64,000 nt of DNA from an uncultured Pelagibacteraceae bacterium (GTDB taxonomy: Bacteria > Pseudomonadota > Alphaproteobacteria > Pelagibacterales > Pelagibacteraceae): positions 62,001 through 126,000 of the forward strand of contig CACMND010000003.1 in assembly GCA_902614975.1 (NCBI GenBank), written 5' to 3'. Below the pieces are notes generated by a model. It did not search any database. It was not told the DNA's origin and was given only the letters and a program-made list of their open reading frames with translations. Shown here piece after piece: positions 7,860 through 16,788 of the stretch; position 1 is the first letter of the stretch, and each line of letters begins with the position of its first letter. The position numbers were made by a program, and so were the translations under genes.

Positions 7860-9122
7860 CTAACCTAACTTAATATTATCAACTCCAACTAATTTATTAT
7901 AAAGCCAATAGATAACCAAAACTCCTCCAAGCAACATAAGCCCCATCGCTGAAGCAAAACTCCAATCTAAAGTAGTTTTCATATGATATGCAATTTGGTT
8001 ACTAATTAAGGTTCCTGATGCTCCGCCAACTAAAGCGGGTGTGATGTAGTATCCAATTGCTAAAATAAAAACTAAAAGACACCCAGCCCCGATACCTGGT
8101 ATGGTTAATGGAAAATATACTTTCCAAAAAGCCACAAAAGGTGTTCCGCCAAGAGATTTACCTGCTCTCATTAAACTTGGCGAGATAGTTTTCATCACAC
8201 TGTAAAGTGGTAAAACCATAAATGGTAATAGAATTTGAGTCATAGCAACATAAGTTCCGACTTTGTTGTACATCATTTCTGGCCTATTATCGTCTGACAC
8301 AAGGCCAATCAATACAAAGAAATCATTAACTACTCCTTGCTGTTGAAGCAAAATCATCCAGCTAGCTGTTCTAACTAATAACGACGTCCAAAACGGAAGA
8401 AGAACACAAATCATTAATAAATTACTATACTTCATTGGAAGTGTTGCTAGTAAATGGGCTATTGGGTAACCCATTAAGAAACAGAATACAGTAACAAAGA
8501 AAGCAACCTCTACAGTTCTCAACCATAAAATTCTATGTATTCTTCTATCTTCACTAACTTGAGTAATTTTGTTATCTTCATTCAAATACATATCCATAGC
8601 TTTTAAATATTTAGCTGAAGTGTAAGGAGGTGCAGTCCTTTTAATAGCTTGCCAATATTCTACATTTCTCCATCTCTTATGAACTTTCATTATTTGTTCT
8701 TTAATACTTTGTGTCTCGTCAATTTTATTTCTTTTTACCTGTCTGAATAATTTTTTTGTGATGGTGTTGAACCCATTTTTTTCTTTATTAAGTCTTTGAG
8801 CTAGTTTTCCATGTTCTTTTTTTTCTACAAGAATTTTAAAATCAGATAAAAATGAAGCAAATACTTCTTCAGATGGAAGTTCTTTACCGTCCCATGTCTC
8901 CATAGACTTAAATGTTTTTGGAAGCATGTTTGTAATCATTTTATCATCAATGCTTCTTGTAAACATTTCCCCGATTGGAAAAATATAGGTGATAATCAAA
9001 AAAAGTAATAATGGAGCAACAAGTAGAAATGCTTTAATTTTGTTTTTCCTTTCAGCCTTTTTTAAGCTTATCTCTAAAGGAATTCCGTCAGTTGTAAGTA
9101 TTTGTTTTGTTTCACTGCTCAT
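7860..9122 (-). CDS. potB: Polyamine-type ABC transporter permease PotB with a large periplasmic insertion
   Basis: At 420 aa it is longer than E. coli-type PotB (about 285 aa). The extra length is a charged insertion of roughly 130 residues between the first membrane segment (AFLLVAPLLLFLIITYIFPIG) and the next one near residue 205. The core carries the EAA loop (RAGKSLGGTPFVAFWKVYFPLTIPG). Extended versions like this occur in alphaproteobacterial polyamine-type permeases, so I do not read it as a fusion artefact. A rho-independent hairpin separates it from potD, and potC follows after 1 nt. Confidence 0.85.
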   Translation of the reverse strand: MSSETKQILTTDGIPLEISLKKAERKNKIKAFLLVAPLLLFLIITYIFPIGEMFTRSIDDKMITNMLPKTFKSMETWDGKELPSEEVFASFLSDFKILVEKKEHGKLAQRLNKEKNGFNTITKKLFRQVKRNKIDETQSIKEQIMKVHKRWRNVEYWQAIKRTAPPYTSAKYLKAMDMYLNEDNKITQVSEDRRIHRILWLRTVEVAFFVTVFCFLMGYPIAHLLATLPMKYSNLLMICVLLPFWTSLLVRTASWMILLQQQGVVNDFFVLIGLVSDDNRPEMMYNKVGTYVAMTQILLPFMVLPLYSVMKTISPSLMRAGKSLGGTPFVAFWKVYFPLTIPGIGAGCLLVFILAIGYYITPALVGGASGTLISNQIAYHMKTTLDWSFASAMGLMLLGGVLVIYWLYNKLVGVDNIKLG

Positions 9123-9128
9123 AAATAA

Positions 9129-9155
9129 AAAGGGCGACTTAAAAAAGTCGCCCCA
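9129..9155 (-). terminator. Intrinsic terminator/attenuator between potD and potB
   Basis: GGGCGACTT (9132-9140) pairs perfectly with AAGTCGCCC (9145-9153) across a 4-nt loop. Read on the minus strand, the hairpin is followed by TTTTTATTTAT. It lies downstream of potD and upstream of potB in the same operon, so it probably terminates most transcripts after the binding-protein gene and lets a fraction read into the permeases. Confidence 0.8.
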
Positions 9156-9189
9156 TATATATTATATTATTCTAGTCTTTTATACTCTT

Positions 9190-10305
9190 TTATAGACCAG
9201 CTTTCATAGCTTCCCACTTCTCACCAAGTTCTGTACCGTTATCAGCCCAGAAAAATGGATCAACTAAAAAGTATTTTTTAGTATTTGCAGGAGCAGTTGG
9301 CATTTGTGGCATCATTTCAGTTTTACCATCTTTGTACCAAGGCTCATTTGCTTTGATAATTTCTAGAGATGATAATCTGTATGGAGCATATGCAATATAT
9401 TTAGCGCTTCCAGCTAACATTTCAGTGTTAGTCATCATCGCTAAAGCCTTTTTAGCATTTGCTTCATCTGGTCCACCTTTTACAAGTGCGAAATATTCAT
9501 AGTCAAGACCTTGTCCATCCCATACTTGTTTAATTGGAGCACCTTCACCAACTTCAGCATTAAAGAATCTTCCATTCCAACCAGTTGCCATAACAACTTC
9601 ACCAGATACTAATAATTCTGGTGGTTGAGCACCTGCAGACCAGAATACACATCCGCCATTTGGATCTGTGCAAAGCTCTTTAATTTTGTTCATAGCTCTA
9701 TTAACACCAGCTTCAGTTTCTAGTAATTTGTAGATCTCTGATCCACCTTTACCCATGTAAACTCCGTCACCAGCTAATGCTATTTCTAGGTTTGTTAGAG
9801 CAGATTTATAAATTGCTCTTTTTCCTGGAAATTTTTTAGTGTTAAAGAAATCTTTTATAGTCGATGGTGTGCCGTCAACATTGTTTACGTTGTAAGCATA
9901 GTTCCAAGAATATAAAATGTTTCCTACAGCACATTTACTTGGCATTGGAGCAAAGAAATCTTCACTTGCAGGTGTTCCGTCTGGAGCTGCAGGGAAGTCT
10001 TTGTCAAAATCGAATTCAACGAAAATTCCTTCGTCACATCCGTTGATAGTATCAAATGCGAATACATCGATAATATCCCAAGTAATAGCACCTGCTTCTT
10101 TTTGAGCTTTTATCTCAGATAATCCACCTGAATAGTCTACCCAGTTGATATCAACACCAAGAGCTTTTGCAGTTGGATCACCATACCCTAATTTTTGAGA
10201 CTCTGTATAAGCTCCACCCCAAGATGCTACTGTAACCGCAAATGCAGATGAAGTTATTGAAAGAGCAAAAGAAAGAGCAAGTAATAATTTACTTAATTTT
10301 TTCAT
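9190..10305 (-). CDS. potD: Periplasmic polyamine-type substrate-binding protein PotD
   Basis: The 371-aa protein starts with a clear signal peptide (MKKLSKLLLALSFALSITSSAFA) followed directly by the VTVASWGGAYTESQ strand typical of PotD-class extracellular solute-binding proteins. It captures the ligand in the periplasm for PotBC-PotA. A strong GGAGGA ribosome site sits 5-6 nt before the ATG, consistent with high expression. Aromatic and acidic residues expected for a cationic ligand are present (for example IDVFAFDT, EYFALVKGG), but ligand identity cannot be read off. Neighbouring EutD/EutA-like genes leave open a compatible-solute ligand. Confidence 0.85.
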   Translation of the reverse strand: MKKLSKLLLALSFALSITSSAFAVTVASWGGAYTESQKLGYGDPTAKALGVDINWVDYSGGLSEIKAQKEAGAITWDIIDVFAFDTINGCDEGIFVEFDFDKDFPAAPDGTPASEDFFAPMPSKCAVGNILYSWNYAYNVNNVDGTPSTIKDFFNTKKFPGKRAIYKSALTNLEIALAGDGVYMGKGGSEIYKLLETEAGVNRAMNKIKELCTDPNGGCVFWSAGAQPPELLVSGEVVMATGWNGRFFNAEVGEGAPIKQVWDGQGLDYEYFALVKGGPDEANAKKALAMMTNTEMLAGSAKYIAYAPYRLSSLEIIKANEPWYKDGKTEMMPQMPTAPANTKKYFLVDPFFWADNGTELGEKWEAMKAGL

Positions 10306-10327
10306 TTATCCTCCGTTTAAACGTTTA

Positions 10328-10345
10328 ATATAAATTAATTTATAT
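10328..10345. promoter_or_regulatory. 18-bp perfect palindrome upstream of potD
   Basis: ATATAAATTAATTTATAT is self-complementary and sits about 25 bp upstream of the potD start, beside a second short palindrome (GTTTAAAC). It could be an operator or overlap the promoter. All-A/T composition makes chance occurrence more likely than for a mixed sequence. Confidence 0.3.
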
Positions 10346-10420
10346 AAGCGAAGTACAACAAAATCGTTATTCAGAGTCAACAGGCCATTTTGTTATAGGA
10401 ATACTAGACTATTTGAGAAA

Positions 10421-11506
10421 TTATTTAGGATCTAGGGCTCTAGCGTCTTGACTGTTCCAGCCTACTTTAATTTTATTACCTAATTTTAAATCTAGCTCAT
10501 TTGAGCTGTTTGGAACTTTTAAAATAAATTCTTTATTACCTAAAAGATCTAATCTTACTCTAGTATGATCACCATGGTAGATAACCTCTTCAATCTTTCC
10601 GGTTTGATTATTATCCATTTTATCTTTTGGATTTATTAATGCCCTCTCAGGTCTTATTGAAACTGTTGTTTTGTCACCTTTGGAGTTAACTGATATTGGA
10701 TTAGCTAAAATTTCACCACTTTGTAGTTTAACTTTACAAACATCTTTTGAAATGTCTGTTACTTCTCCACCGAAAGTATTATTTTCACCTATAAACTCTG
10801 CAACGAAAGAATTAACTGGCTCCTCGTATAATTTATCAGGACTTGATAATTGTTGAACCTTTCCATCATTAAACACTGCAATCCTATTTGACATTGTTAA
10901 TGCTTCTCCTTGATCATGTGTAACGTAAACCACAGTAACACCAATATTTTCATGGATGTGTTTAATTTCATATTGCATACTTTCTCGTAAGTTTTTATCT
11001 AAAGCTCCAAGGGGCTCATCCATTAAAACTACTGCTGGATCGAATACAAGAGCTCTTGCAACAGCTACCCTTTGTTGTTGTCCCCCCGACAATTGTGCAG
11101 GCATCCTACTTTCAAATCCTGAAAGAGAAACCATCGACAAAGCTTTATCTACTTTTTTATCAATCTCATCTTTTTGAACTTTTCTTACTCTCAAGGGAAA
11201 TGCTAAATTTTCATAAACTGTCATATGAGGAAACAATGCATAATTTTGAAAAACCATTCCAATTCCTCTTTTATGTGGTGGAATATTTGAAATAGGATTA
11301 GAGTCTAAATAAATTTCACCATTTGTTGGTGTTTCAAATCCAGCTAACATCATTAGACAAGTTGTTTTTCCTGAACCAGATGGGCCAAGCATAGTGATGA
11401 ACTCGCCCTCGGAGATATTAAGATTTAAATCTTTTACTACTAAGACTTTACCATCGTAACTTTTGTCAACTTTATCAAACTTAACGAATTCTGTATTTTT
11501 AGACAT
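10421..11506 (-). CDS. potA: Polyamine-type ABC transporter ATPase PotA
   Basis: The 361-aa ATPase has Walker A GPSGSGKTT, signature LSGGQQQRVAVARAL, Walker B VLMDEPLGALD and a C-terminal TOBE-like domain (from about residue 240) typical of PotA/MalK-type subunits. I chose ATG 11506 over the TTG one codon upstream used by the ORF track. It is the first transporter gene on the minus strand, 38 nt downstream of the EutD-like gene, so the hydrolase, racemase-like protein and transporter may be one transcription unit. Confidence 0.88.
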   Translation of the reverse strand: MSKNTEFVKFDKVDKSYDGKVLVVKDLNLNISEGEFITMLGPSGSGKTTCLMMLAGFETPTNGEIYLDSNPISNIPPHKRGIGMVFQNYALFPHMTVYENLAFPLRVRKVQKDEIDKKVDKALSMVSLSGFESRMPAQLSGGQQQRVAVARALVFDPAVVLMDEPLGALDKNLRESMQYEIKHIHENIGVTVVYVTHDQGEALTMSNRIAVFNDGKVQQLSSPDKLYEEPVNSFVAEFIGENNTFGGEVTDISKDVCKVKLQSGEILANPISVNSKGDKTTVSIRPERALINPKDKMDNNQTGKIEEVIYHGDHTRVRLDLLGNKEFILKVPNSSNELDLKLGNKIKVGWNSQDARALDPK

Positions 11507-11544
11507 CAAGTGTTTAAAACATTTAAGAAGTTAATTATCAATAG

Positions 11545-12717
11545 CTAATAGTTCTTTATATGTAGCTCTTTTGGAAAATTACAGAACAATTCACAACCTT
11601 TGTCGGTAACTCGGATTGCTTCAGATGCTTCTACCCCCCAATCACCAAACTGCATTACTGCAATCATATGAAAACAAACATTTGGTTCAAGTACTGTCAT
11701 ATCACCTTTATAAATATTTAAAGTATGCTCTCCCCAATCTGGTGGATATCCGATACCTATTGAGTAACCCGTTCTTGATTTCTTCTCTATACCATATTTA
11801 TCTAAAATTTTCCAAAAGGCTTGGGCAACATCATTTGCTGTATTTCCCGGTTTTGTAGCATCAATTCCAGCTTGTAAAGCTTCTATAGTTTTATTCATTG
11901 TATCTATTTTTAATTGATCAGGCTTACCTAATAAAATTGTTCGAGCCATAGGTGCATGGTATCTTTTATAAACACCTGAAAGTTCAATTATAGTTGCTTC
12001 ACCTTCAACAAATTTATCTTGTGTTGCTGTTAAATGAGAAGCAGATGTGCCTTTTCCAGTTGGAAGAAGCGTTGCAATACTAGAATATTCACCTCCAAAT
12101 TCTTCTGTGCCATAAAACAAAGACTTTTGAATTTCTCCAACAGCATCGCATTGTCTTGTACCAGGTTTAATTACTTCCATTGCGGTTTGCATTCCTTTTT
12201 GAGAAATTAAAGCAGCAGACTTCATATAATTTATCTCTGCATTAGATTTAATTAATCTAGCCCAATTAACTAGTCGATCAGAGTCAATAATGTTTGCATT
12301 TGGTAATCCCTGTTTAATCTTTTCATAACAAAAAGCTGTAAAATAATGAGCATCCATTTCAACTCCAATAGACAGTTTATCCCATTTTTTTTCTTCAATT
12401 ACTTTGGTCAAGTAATCATAGGGATGTTTTGGCCAAGTATGAATATAACTCTCATCATAAACAATAATATTATCTTTATTTAAATAGGTTTTTATGTATG
12501 CCCCACCTGCATCCTGGTCTCTAACAAAGCAAATTGGTTCTTTTGAATCAACATGCACTAATACACATTGTGCATAATAAAAAGACCAAGCATCGTAGCC
12601 TGTAAGATAATTCATGTTATTTGTGTCGTGAGAAATGATTAAATCAATTTTTTTCTCTCTCATCAGAGATTGAACTTTTAATAGTCTTTGTTTGTATTCC
12701 TCTTTTGAAAAAGACAT
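11545..12717 (-). CDS. M24-family hydrolase resembling ectoine hydrolase (EutD/DoeA)
   Basis: The 390-aa protein has the creatinase/prolidase N-domain plus a pita-bread C-domain. The usual M24 metal ligands are not conserved: the D-x10-D region reads ELSGVYKRYHAPMART and the GHGIG His position reads GYSIGIG. Loss of the metal site, together with the KRYHxPxART motif, matches ectoine hydrolases, which are metal-independent members of this family; Glu245 falls near the Glu reported as covalent nucleophile there. An EutA-like gene lies 3 nt upstream, as in ectoine utilisation loci. No EutE/DoeB deacetylase or EutBC is visible, so creatinase-like or another ring-opening or C-N hydrolase activity remains possible. 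Confidence 0.6.
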   Translation of the reverse strand: MSFSKEEYKQRLLKVQSLMREKKIDLIISHDTNNMNYLTGYDAWSFYYAQCVLVHVDSKEPICFVRDQDAGGAYIKTYLNKDNIIVYDESYIHTWPKHPYDYLTKVIEEKKWDKLSIGVEMDAHYFTAFCYEKIKQGLPNANIIDSDRLVNWARLIKSNAEINYMKSAALISQKGMQTAMEVIKPGTRQCDAVGEIQKSLFYGTEEFGGEYSSIATLLPTGKGTSASHLTATQDKFVEGEATIIELSGVYKRYHAPMARTILLGKPDQLKIDTMNKTIEALQAGIDATKPGNTANDVAQAFWKILDKYGIEKKSRTGYSIGIGYPPDWGEHTLNIYKGDMTVLEPNVCFHMIAVMQFGDWGVEASEAIRVTDKGCELFCNFPKELHIKNY

Positions 12718-12720
12718 AGA

Positions 12721-13461
12721 TTAATCAAACAGTCTTCCAAACCCTTTTACAGATTTATTTTCACCTATGTTTTCCAAAGACTCCCATATTAATGCTTGGT
12801 TGCTTGAAAGAACTGGTATTCCAAGTTTATCTTCTAATTTTTGTATCAAAGGTAGAACTGGTAAAGCAGTACAAGATACAAATAAAGCATCTGCTTTACT
12901 TACATCTAAATTTATTAACACATCAAACAGATAATTTTGATCTACTTTTCCAATCTCCATGTCAGAATGAATATCAAAGTATGAATTTGAGGTGATTTCA
13001 AAACCAGACGTTTTAAAGTAATCAACAACATCATCGTTAACTTTTTTACTATAAGGTGTGAATATAGAAAGTTTTTTAATATTTAATTTTTTCAATGCTT
13101 TCAAAGCTGCTGTACTCGGTGTTGAAAGTTTTGCCTCAGGTTTTGCTGCTTGTATTTTATTTTTAATATTATCATATCCCGCTGCTATAGTTCCTGATGT
13201 ACAAGCATATACAACACAGTCTAATTTTTGCTCTGGCAAGATATCTTTTGTTACTTGAGTAATATTCTCTGACATTTTGATCAAATTCTCTTTGGTCAAG
13301 GGGTTGTAACATTCTATTCTATTTACAAAAAAATCAATTTTTTTATCTTTAATTACACTTATAAAATCTTTTTCAATCACTAGGTCGGTTGCTAAAACGA
13401 TAAGTCCAATACGTGGATTTTGGTTATTTTCAAACTTTGGTTCTATTTTTTGTGATTTCAT
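12721..13461 (-). CDS. Asp/Glu racemase-superfamily protein, EutA/maleate isomerase-like
   Basis: At 246 aa, it carries the two catalytic-type cysteines of the superfamily in YACTSGTIAAGYD (about residue 87) and VSCTALPVLP (about residue 195), on two alpha/beta half-domains. Family members include maleate cis-trans isomerase, arylmalonate decarboxylase and EutA of ectoine clusters. It precedes the EutD-like hydrolase by 3 nt, which favours the EutA reading. It starts the minus-strand operon; its upstream region is shared with the divergent aldehyde dehydrogenase. Confidence 0.65.
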   Translation of the reverse strand: MKSQKIEPKFENNQNPRIGLIVLATDLVIEKDFISVIKDKKIDFFVNRIECYNPLTKENLIKMSENITQVTKDILPEQKLDCVVYACTSGTIAAGYDNIKNKIQAAKPEAKLSTPSTAALKALKKLNIKKLSIFTPYSKKVNDDVVDYFKTSGFEITSNSYFDIHSDMEIGKVDQNYLFDVLINLDVSKADALFVSCTALPVLPLIQKLEDKLGIPVLSSNQALIWESLENIGENKSVKGFGRLFD

Positions 13462-13522
13462 AAATACAATATACCACCACTTATTGATTAATCATTAAAA
13501 TTTAAAAACTGCATCTAATTTC

Positions 13523-13552
13523 TTGAATGGTTATAGTAAATAAACGTATAAT
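13523..13552 (+). promoter_or_regulatory. Candidate sigma70-type promoter for the aldehyde dehydrogenase operon
   Basis: TTGAAT (13523-13528) and TATAAT (13547-13552) are separated by 18 bp, and the ATG follows 25 bp after the -10 box. It lies in the 116-bp divergent gap between the EutA-like and aldehyde dehydrogenase genes. AT-richness makes -10 matches common, but the paired boxes at good spacing are better than background. Confidence 0.45.
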
Positions 13553-13577
13553 AAGAAAAATTAATTTTGAAATATAA

Positions 13578-15011
13578 ATGCTTGATAAAAAAAAATTTTA
13601 CATCAATGGCAAATGGGTTGAGCCAGTAAACAAGAATGAATGTGATGTTATTAATCCATCAACAGAAGAAGTTTGTGCAATTATAAGTCTTGGAAGTTCT
13701 GATGATACGAATGCTGCTGTCAAAGCAGCAAAATCCGCATTTGAGACTTGGAAAGAAACTTCAAAAGAAGAAAGACTAAACTTATTAGAAAAATTATTAA
13801 AAATTTATAATTCTAGATGGGATGATATGACTGATGCTATTACTACAGAACTTGGTTGTCCTAAAGATTGGTGTTCAGCTAATCAAACATCTTCTGGCGC
13901 AGGCCATATAGAAGACTTTATAAAAAGATTAAAAGATTTCGAATTCGAGCCAGGTTTTGATAAAGGATCTACTAATCATATTGTATATGAACCAATTGGA
14001 GTTTGCGGATTAATTACACCTTGGAATTGGCCTATAAATCAAATTGCTTTAAAAGTAATTCCAGCTTTTGCTACTGGATGTACAATGGTACTTAAGCCAT
14101 CTGAAATTGCACCATTGTCAGGAATGTTATTTGCAGAGATGATAGATGAGGCTGGATTTCCAGCTGGAGTGTTTAATCTAGTGAATGGTGATGGACCTGG
14201 TGTTGGAACTGACCTGTCAGGACATCCTGATGTTGATATGGTTTCATTTACAGGATCTACTAGAGCTGGAAAATTAATTACAAAGAATGCTGCTGAAACT
14301 ATAAAAAGAGTTTGTCTTGAACTTGGTGGCAAGGGTGGAAATATTGTTTTTGCTGATGCATATCCTGATGCAGTTAGAGATGGCATTAGAAACGTAATGA
14401 GTAATTCAGGTCAATCATGTGATGCTCCAACTAGAATGCTTGTTGAAAAATCAATTTATAAAAGAGCTGTTGAAGAAGCTGCAGATGAAGCAAATAAAAT
14501 TAAAGTTGATCTTGCTTCAAAAGCTGGTGATCATATTGGGCCTGTAATTTCAAAAACTCAATTTGATAAAATTCAAAGTTTAATAAATAGTGGAATTGAA
14601 GAAGGTGCTACTTTAGTAGCAGGTGGTCCTGACAAACCTGAAGATCTAAAGAAAGGTTATTTTATTAAACCAACAGTATTCACTGATGTTAATAATAATA
14701 TGAGAATTGCTAAAGAGGAAATATTTGGACCAGTATTGTCGATTATTCCTTTTGAAAATGAAGAGGAAGCTATCCAAATTACAAATGATACAGAATATGG
14801 ATTAGGAAACTATTTACAAACAGAGGATAATGAAAAGGCAAAAAGAGTCTCAAAAAAATTAAGGTCCGGAATTGTATATGTAAATCATAAAGCAGCTGAC
14901 TCTGGGACTCCTTTTGGTGGGTATAGACAATCTGGAAATGGACGTGAAGGTGGAACCTGGGGATTGCATGAATATCTAGAGGTAAAAACTATTACTGAAT
15001 GGAAAAATTAA
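13578..15011 (+). CDS. NAD(P)-dependent aldehyde dehydrogenase
   Basis: The 477-aa protein has the ALDH motifs: TPWNWP, GSTRAGK (cofactor loop), catalytic Glu in LELGGKGGN, catalytic Cys in SGQSCDAP and the C-terminal GPVLSIIPF. It oxidises an aldehyde to the acid in the cytoplasm. It is divergent from the EutA/EutD-like genes and could serve as an aspartate-semialdehyde dehydrogenase (DoeC role) or oxidise a trimethylaminobutyraldehyde, which would feed the butyrobetaine cluster; both are inference. The next gene starts 1 nt after its stop. Confidence 0.88.
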   Translation: MLDKKKFYINGKWVEPVNKNECDVINPSTEEVCAIISLGSSDDTNAAVKAAKSAFETWKETSKEERLNLLEKLLKIYNSRWDDMTDAITTELGCPKDWCSANQTSSGAGHIEDFIKRLKDFEFEPGFDKGSTNHIVYEPIGVCGLITPWNWPINQIALKVIPAFATGCTMVLKPSEIAPLSGMLFAEMIDEAGFPAGVFNLVNGDGPGVGTDLSGHPDVDMVSFTGSTRAGKLITKNAAETIKRVCLELGGKGGNIVFADAYPDAVRDGIRNVMSNSGQSCDAPTRMLVEKSIYKRAVEEAADEANKIKVDLASKAGDHIGPVISKTQFDKIQSLINSGIEEGATLVAGGPDKPEDLKKGYFIKPTVFTDVNNNMRIAKEEIFGPVLSIIPFENEEEAIQITNDTEYGLGNYLQTEDNEKAKRVSKKLRSGIVYVNHKAADSGTPFGGYRQSGNGREGGTWGLHEYLEVKTITEWKN

Positions 15012-15012
15012 A

Positions 15013-15393
15013 ATGCTTGGTTATGTAATGGTAGGAACCAATAACTTAGAAAAAGCAATAATTTTTTATGATGAAGTCTTAAAAGTTTTAAATCTAGAAA
15101 GAAATTATAAAGATGAAGTTTGCGCTGGTTACACAGAAAAAAATGGTGATGGAACTATAGAGTTTTATGTGACCAAACCTGTCAATATGAAAGAGGCAAC
15201 AAATGGAAATGGAACGCAAGTTTCATTTATTACATCATCTAGAGATATAGTTGATAAGTTTCATGAGATTGGACTTAAGGCAGGTGGAAAAAGTGAAGGA
15301 GCTGGAGGTGAAAGACCAGAAGGTTCTGGAGTTTACTATTCTTATATTCGAGATCTTGATAATAATAAAATTTGTGCTTTCACAAACAATTAA
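15013..15393 (+). CDS. VOC (glyoxalase/bleomycin-resistance) family protein
   Basis: The 126-aa protein has the vicinal-oxygen-chelate pattern: an N-terminal VMVGTNNLEKAIIFYDEVL module and a second beta-alpha-beta-beta module ending YSYIRDLDNNKICAF. Such proteins are small metalloenzymes (glyoxalase I, dioxygenase, epimerase) or binding proteins. It lies between an aldehyde dehydrogenase and a homocysteine methyltransferase and overlaps the latter by 1 nt (TAATG), so it is co-translated. The metal ligand set is incomplete by eye and the substrate is unknown. Confidence 0.75.
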   Translation: MLGYVMVGTNNLEKAIIFYDEVLKVLNLERNYKDEVCAGYTEKNGDGTIEFYVTKPVNMKEATNGNGTQVSFITSSRDIVDKFHEIGLKAGGKSEGAGGERPEGSGVYYSYIRDLDNNKICAFTNN

Positions 15394-16304
15394 TGTCTTA
15401 CAATTTAATTCAAGAAAAAATCAATGAAGGAAAAATTATTTTACTTGATGGAGGTATAGGTGCTGAGCTTGAAAAAAAAGGAGCTAAAATGGATCAAAAC
15501 CTCTGGTGTGGAAAATGTTCGGTAGATAGCCCAGAATTTCTAAAAGAAGTTCATGAAAATTATATTGATGCAGGTGCTGATGTTATTACAACAAATACTT
15601 ATGCTACAACTCCAATTTCTCTTAGAAAACACGGATATGAAGACTCAATTGAATTATTTAATAAACAAGCAGTTCAAATTGCAAAACAAGCAATTAATAA
15701 TTCAAAAAAGAACATTTGTTTAGCAGGAAGTGTTTCGAGTTATGGAAGTTTTCTTAAACTTGGAACAAAGAACATGAAGCCATGTTTTAATGAACATATT
15801 AAAATTTTATCAAATGAGGGTGTTGATTTAATAATTTTAGAAGCAATGACATCTCAAGCAGAAATCGTGGAGACTATGCTTGAGTGTTCTTCAAATATAA
15901 AGTTACCTGTTTGGCTTTCTATTTCCTGTGTAATAGATCAGAATACAAAAAATATTACACTTGGTTATGATGATGTGAAGAATAAAACTGAAATTTACGA
16001 GGATTTAGAAGAAGCGTTGAAAAATTTTAGTAAATTACATAAGGGGCCAATTTTAATTGCTCACTCAGATATTAAAACAACGAATGCAGCTTTAGATACT
16101 GCATTAAAAAATTATAATGGAGTTATTGGTGCATACCCTAACAAAGGCTATTACGAAAAACCAAATTGGAAGTTTGTGGATGATTTTTCACCCAATGATT
16201 ATTTGGAAGTTGCAAAAGCATGGTTTAGCAAAGGTGTAAAAATTGTTGGTGGTTGTTGTGGTATAGGAGTTGAAGAGATAAAAGCTGTTTCAATTTTGAA
16301 GTAA
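15393..16304 (+). CDS. Homocysteine S-methyltransferase family protein (BHMT/MmuM-like)
   Basis: I place the start at ATG 15393, which overlaps the VOC stop as TAATG, rather than the track's TTG at 15372; this gives 303 aa. The zinc-binding cysteines are present: an upstream Cys in WLSISCVID and the Cys pair in VGGCCGIGVEE near the C-terminus. DGGIGAELEKKG and TTNTYATTP are barrel motifs of the family. It methylates homocysteine to methionine from betaine, S-methylmethionine or a related donor. A paralog lies at 17948 on the opposite strand. Glycine betaine predicted from the carnitine cluster would be a natural donor. Confidence 0.82.
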   Translation: MSYNLIQEKINEGKIILLDGGIGAELEKKGAKMDQNLWCGKCSVDSPEFLKEVHENYIDAGADVITTNTYATTPISLRKHGYEDSIELFNKQAVQIAKQAINNSKKNICLAGSVSSYGSFLKLGTKNMKPCFNEHIKILSNEGVDLIILEAMTSQAEIVETMLECSSNIKLPVWLSISCVIDQNTKNITLGYDDVKNKTEIYEDLEEALKNFSKLHKGPILIAHSDIKTTNAALDTALKNYNGVIGAYPNKGYYEKPNWKFVDDFSPNDYLEVAKAWFSKGVKIVGGCCGIGVEEIKAVSILK

Positions 16305-16321
16305 TAATATATTGTAAAATT

Positions 16322-16777
16322 ATGAAAACTTTTATTGGTGGTATTGGTTGTTTTTGGGACGAAACTAAATACGATGGTATAAAAGGAATATTATCTACCG
16401 AATGTGGTTATTGCGGAGGTGATGATCCTAATGTTACTTACAAAGCAGTTTGTGGTGGGGATACAGGTCACATAGAAGTAGTCAAAGTTCAATATGATGA
16501 AAATATTTTAAGCTATGAAGACATGGTCAGATTATTTTTTAAACTCCATGACTCAACTCAAAAGAATAGACAAGGAACTTATGTAGGAATTCAATATCGC
16601 TCTGAGATATTTTATAATAATGATAATGAAAAAAATACAGCAGAGAAAATTTTAAAAGAAATGAATGAGAAATTAGATGGAAAAGTTACTACAAAGATTT
16701 CCAAAGAAAAAAACTATTGTAAAGCAGAAGGCTATCATCAAAAGTACGAGAAAAATAAATCTCTTAAGTTTGGATAA
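16322..16777 (+). CDS. msrA: Peptide methionine (S)-sulfoxide reductase MsrA
   Basis: At 151 aa it is slightly short. The catalytic GCFW motif is at residues 9-12, and the family's GDTGHIEVVKVQYD, QYRSEIFY and AEGYHQKY segments follow. It reduces S-epimers of methionine sulfoxide in proteins or free methionine. It lies 17 nt after the homocysteine methyltransferase, so methionine synthesis and repair are adjacent. MsrB is encoded separately at 53.0 kb. Confidence 0.92.
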   Translation: MKTFIGGIGCFWDETKYDGIKGILSTECGYCGGDDPNVTYKAVCGGDTGHIEVVKVQYDENILSYEDMVRLFFKLHDSTQKNRQGTYVGIQYRSEIFYNNDNEKNTAEKILKEMNEKLDGKVTTKISKEKNYCKAEGYHQKYEKNKSLKFG

Positions 16778-16788
16778 AAAGTACTAAT

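Noticed and set aside
7860-9122. potB as a fusion of two genes
   Set aside because: The extra ~130 residues are a single charged periplasmic insertion, a pattern I know from alphaproteobacterial polyamine-type permeases.
15372-15392. Seven-codon extension of the homocysteine methyltransferase from TTG
   Set aside because: The TAATG overlap at 15393 is a better start and matches the family N-terminus.
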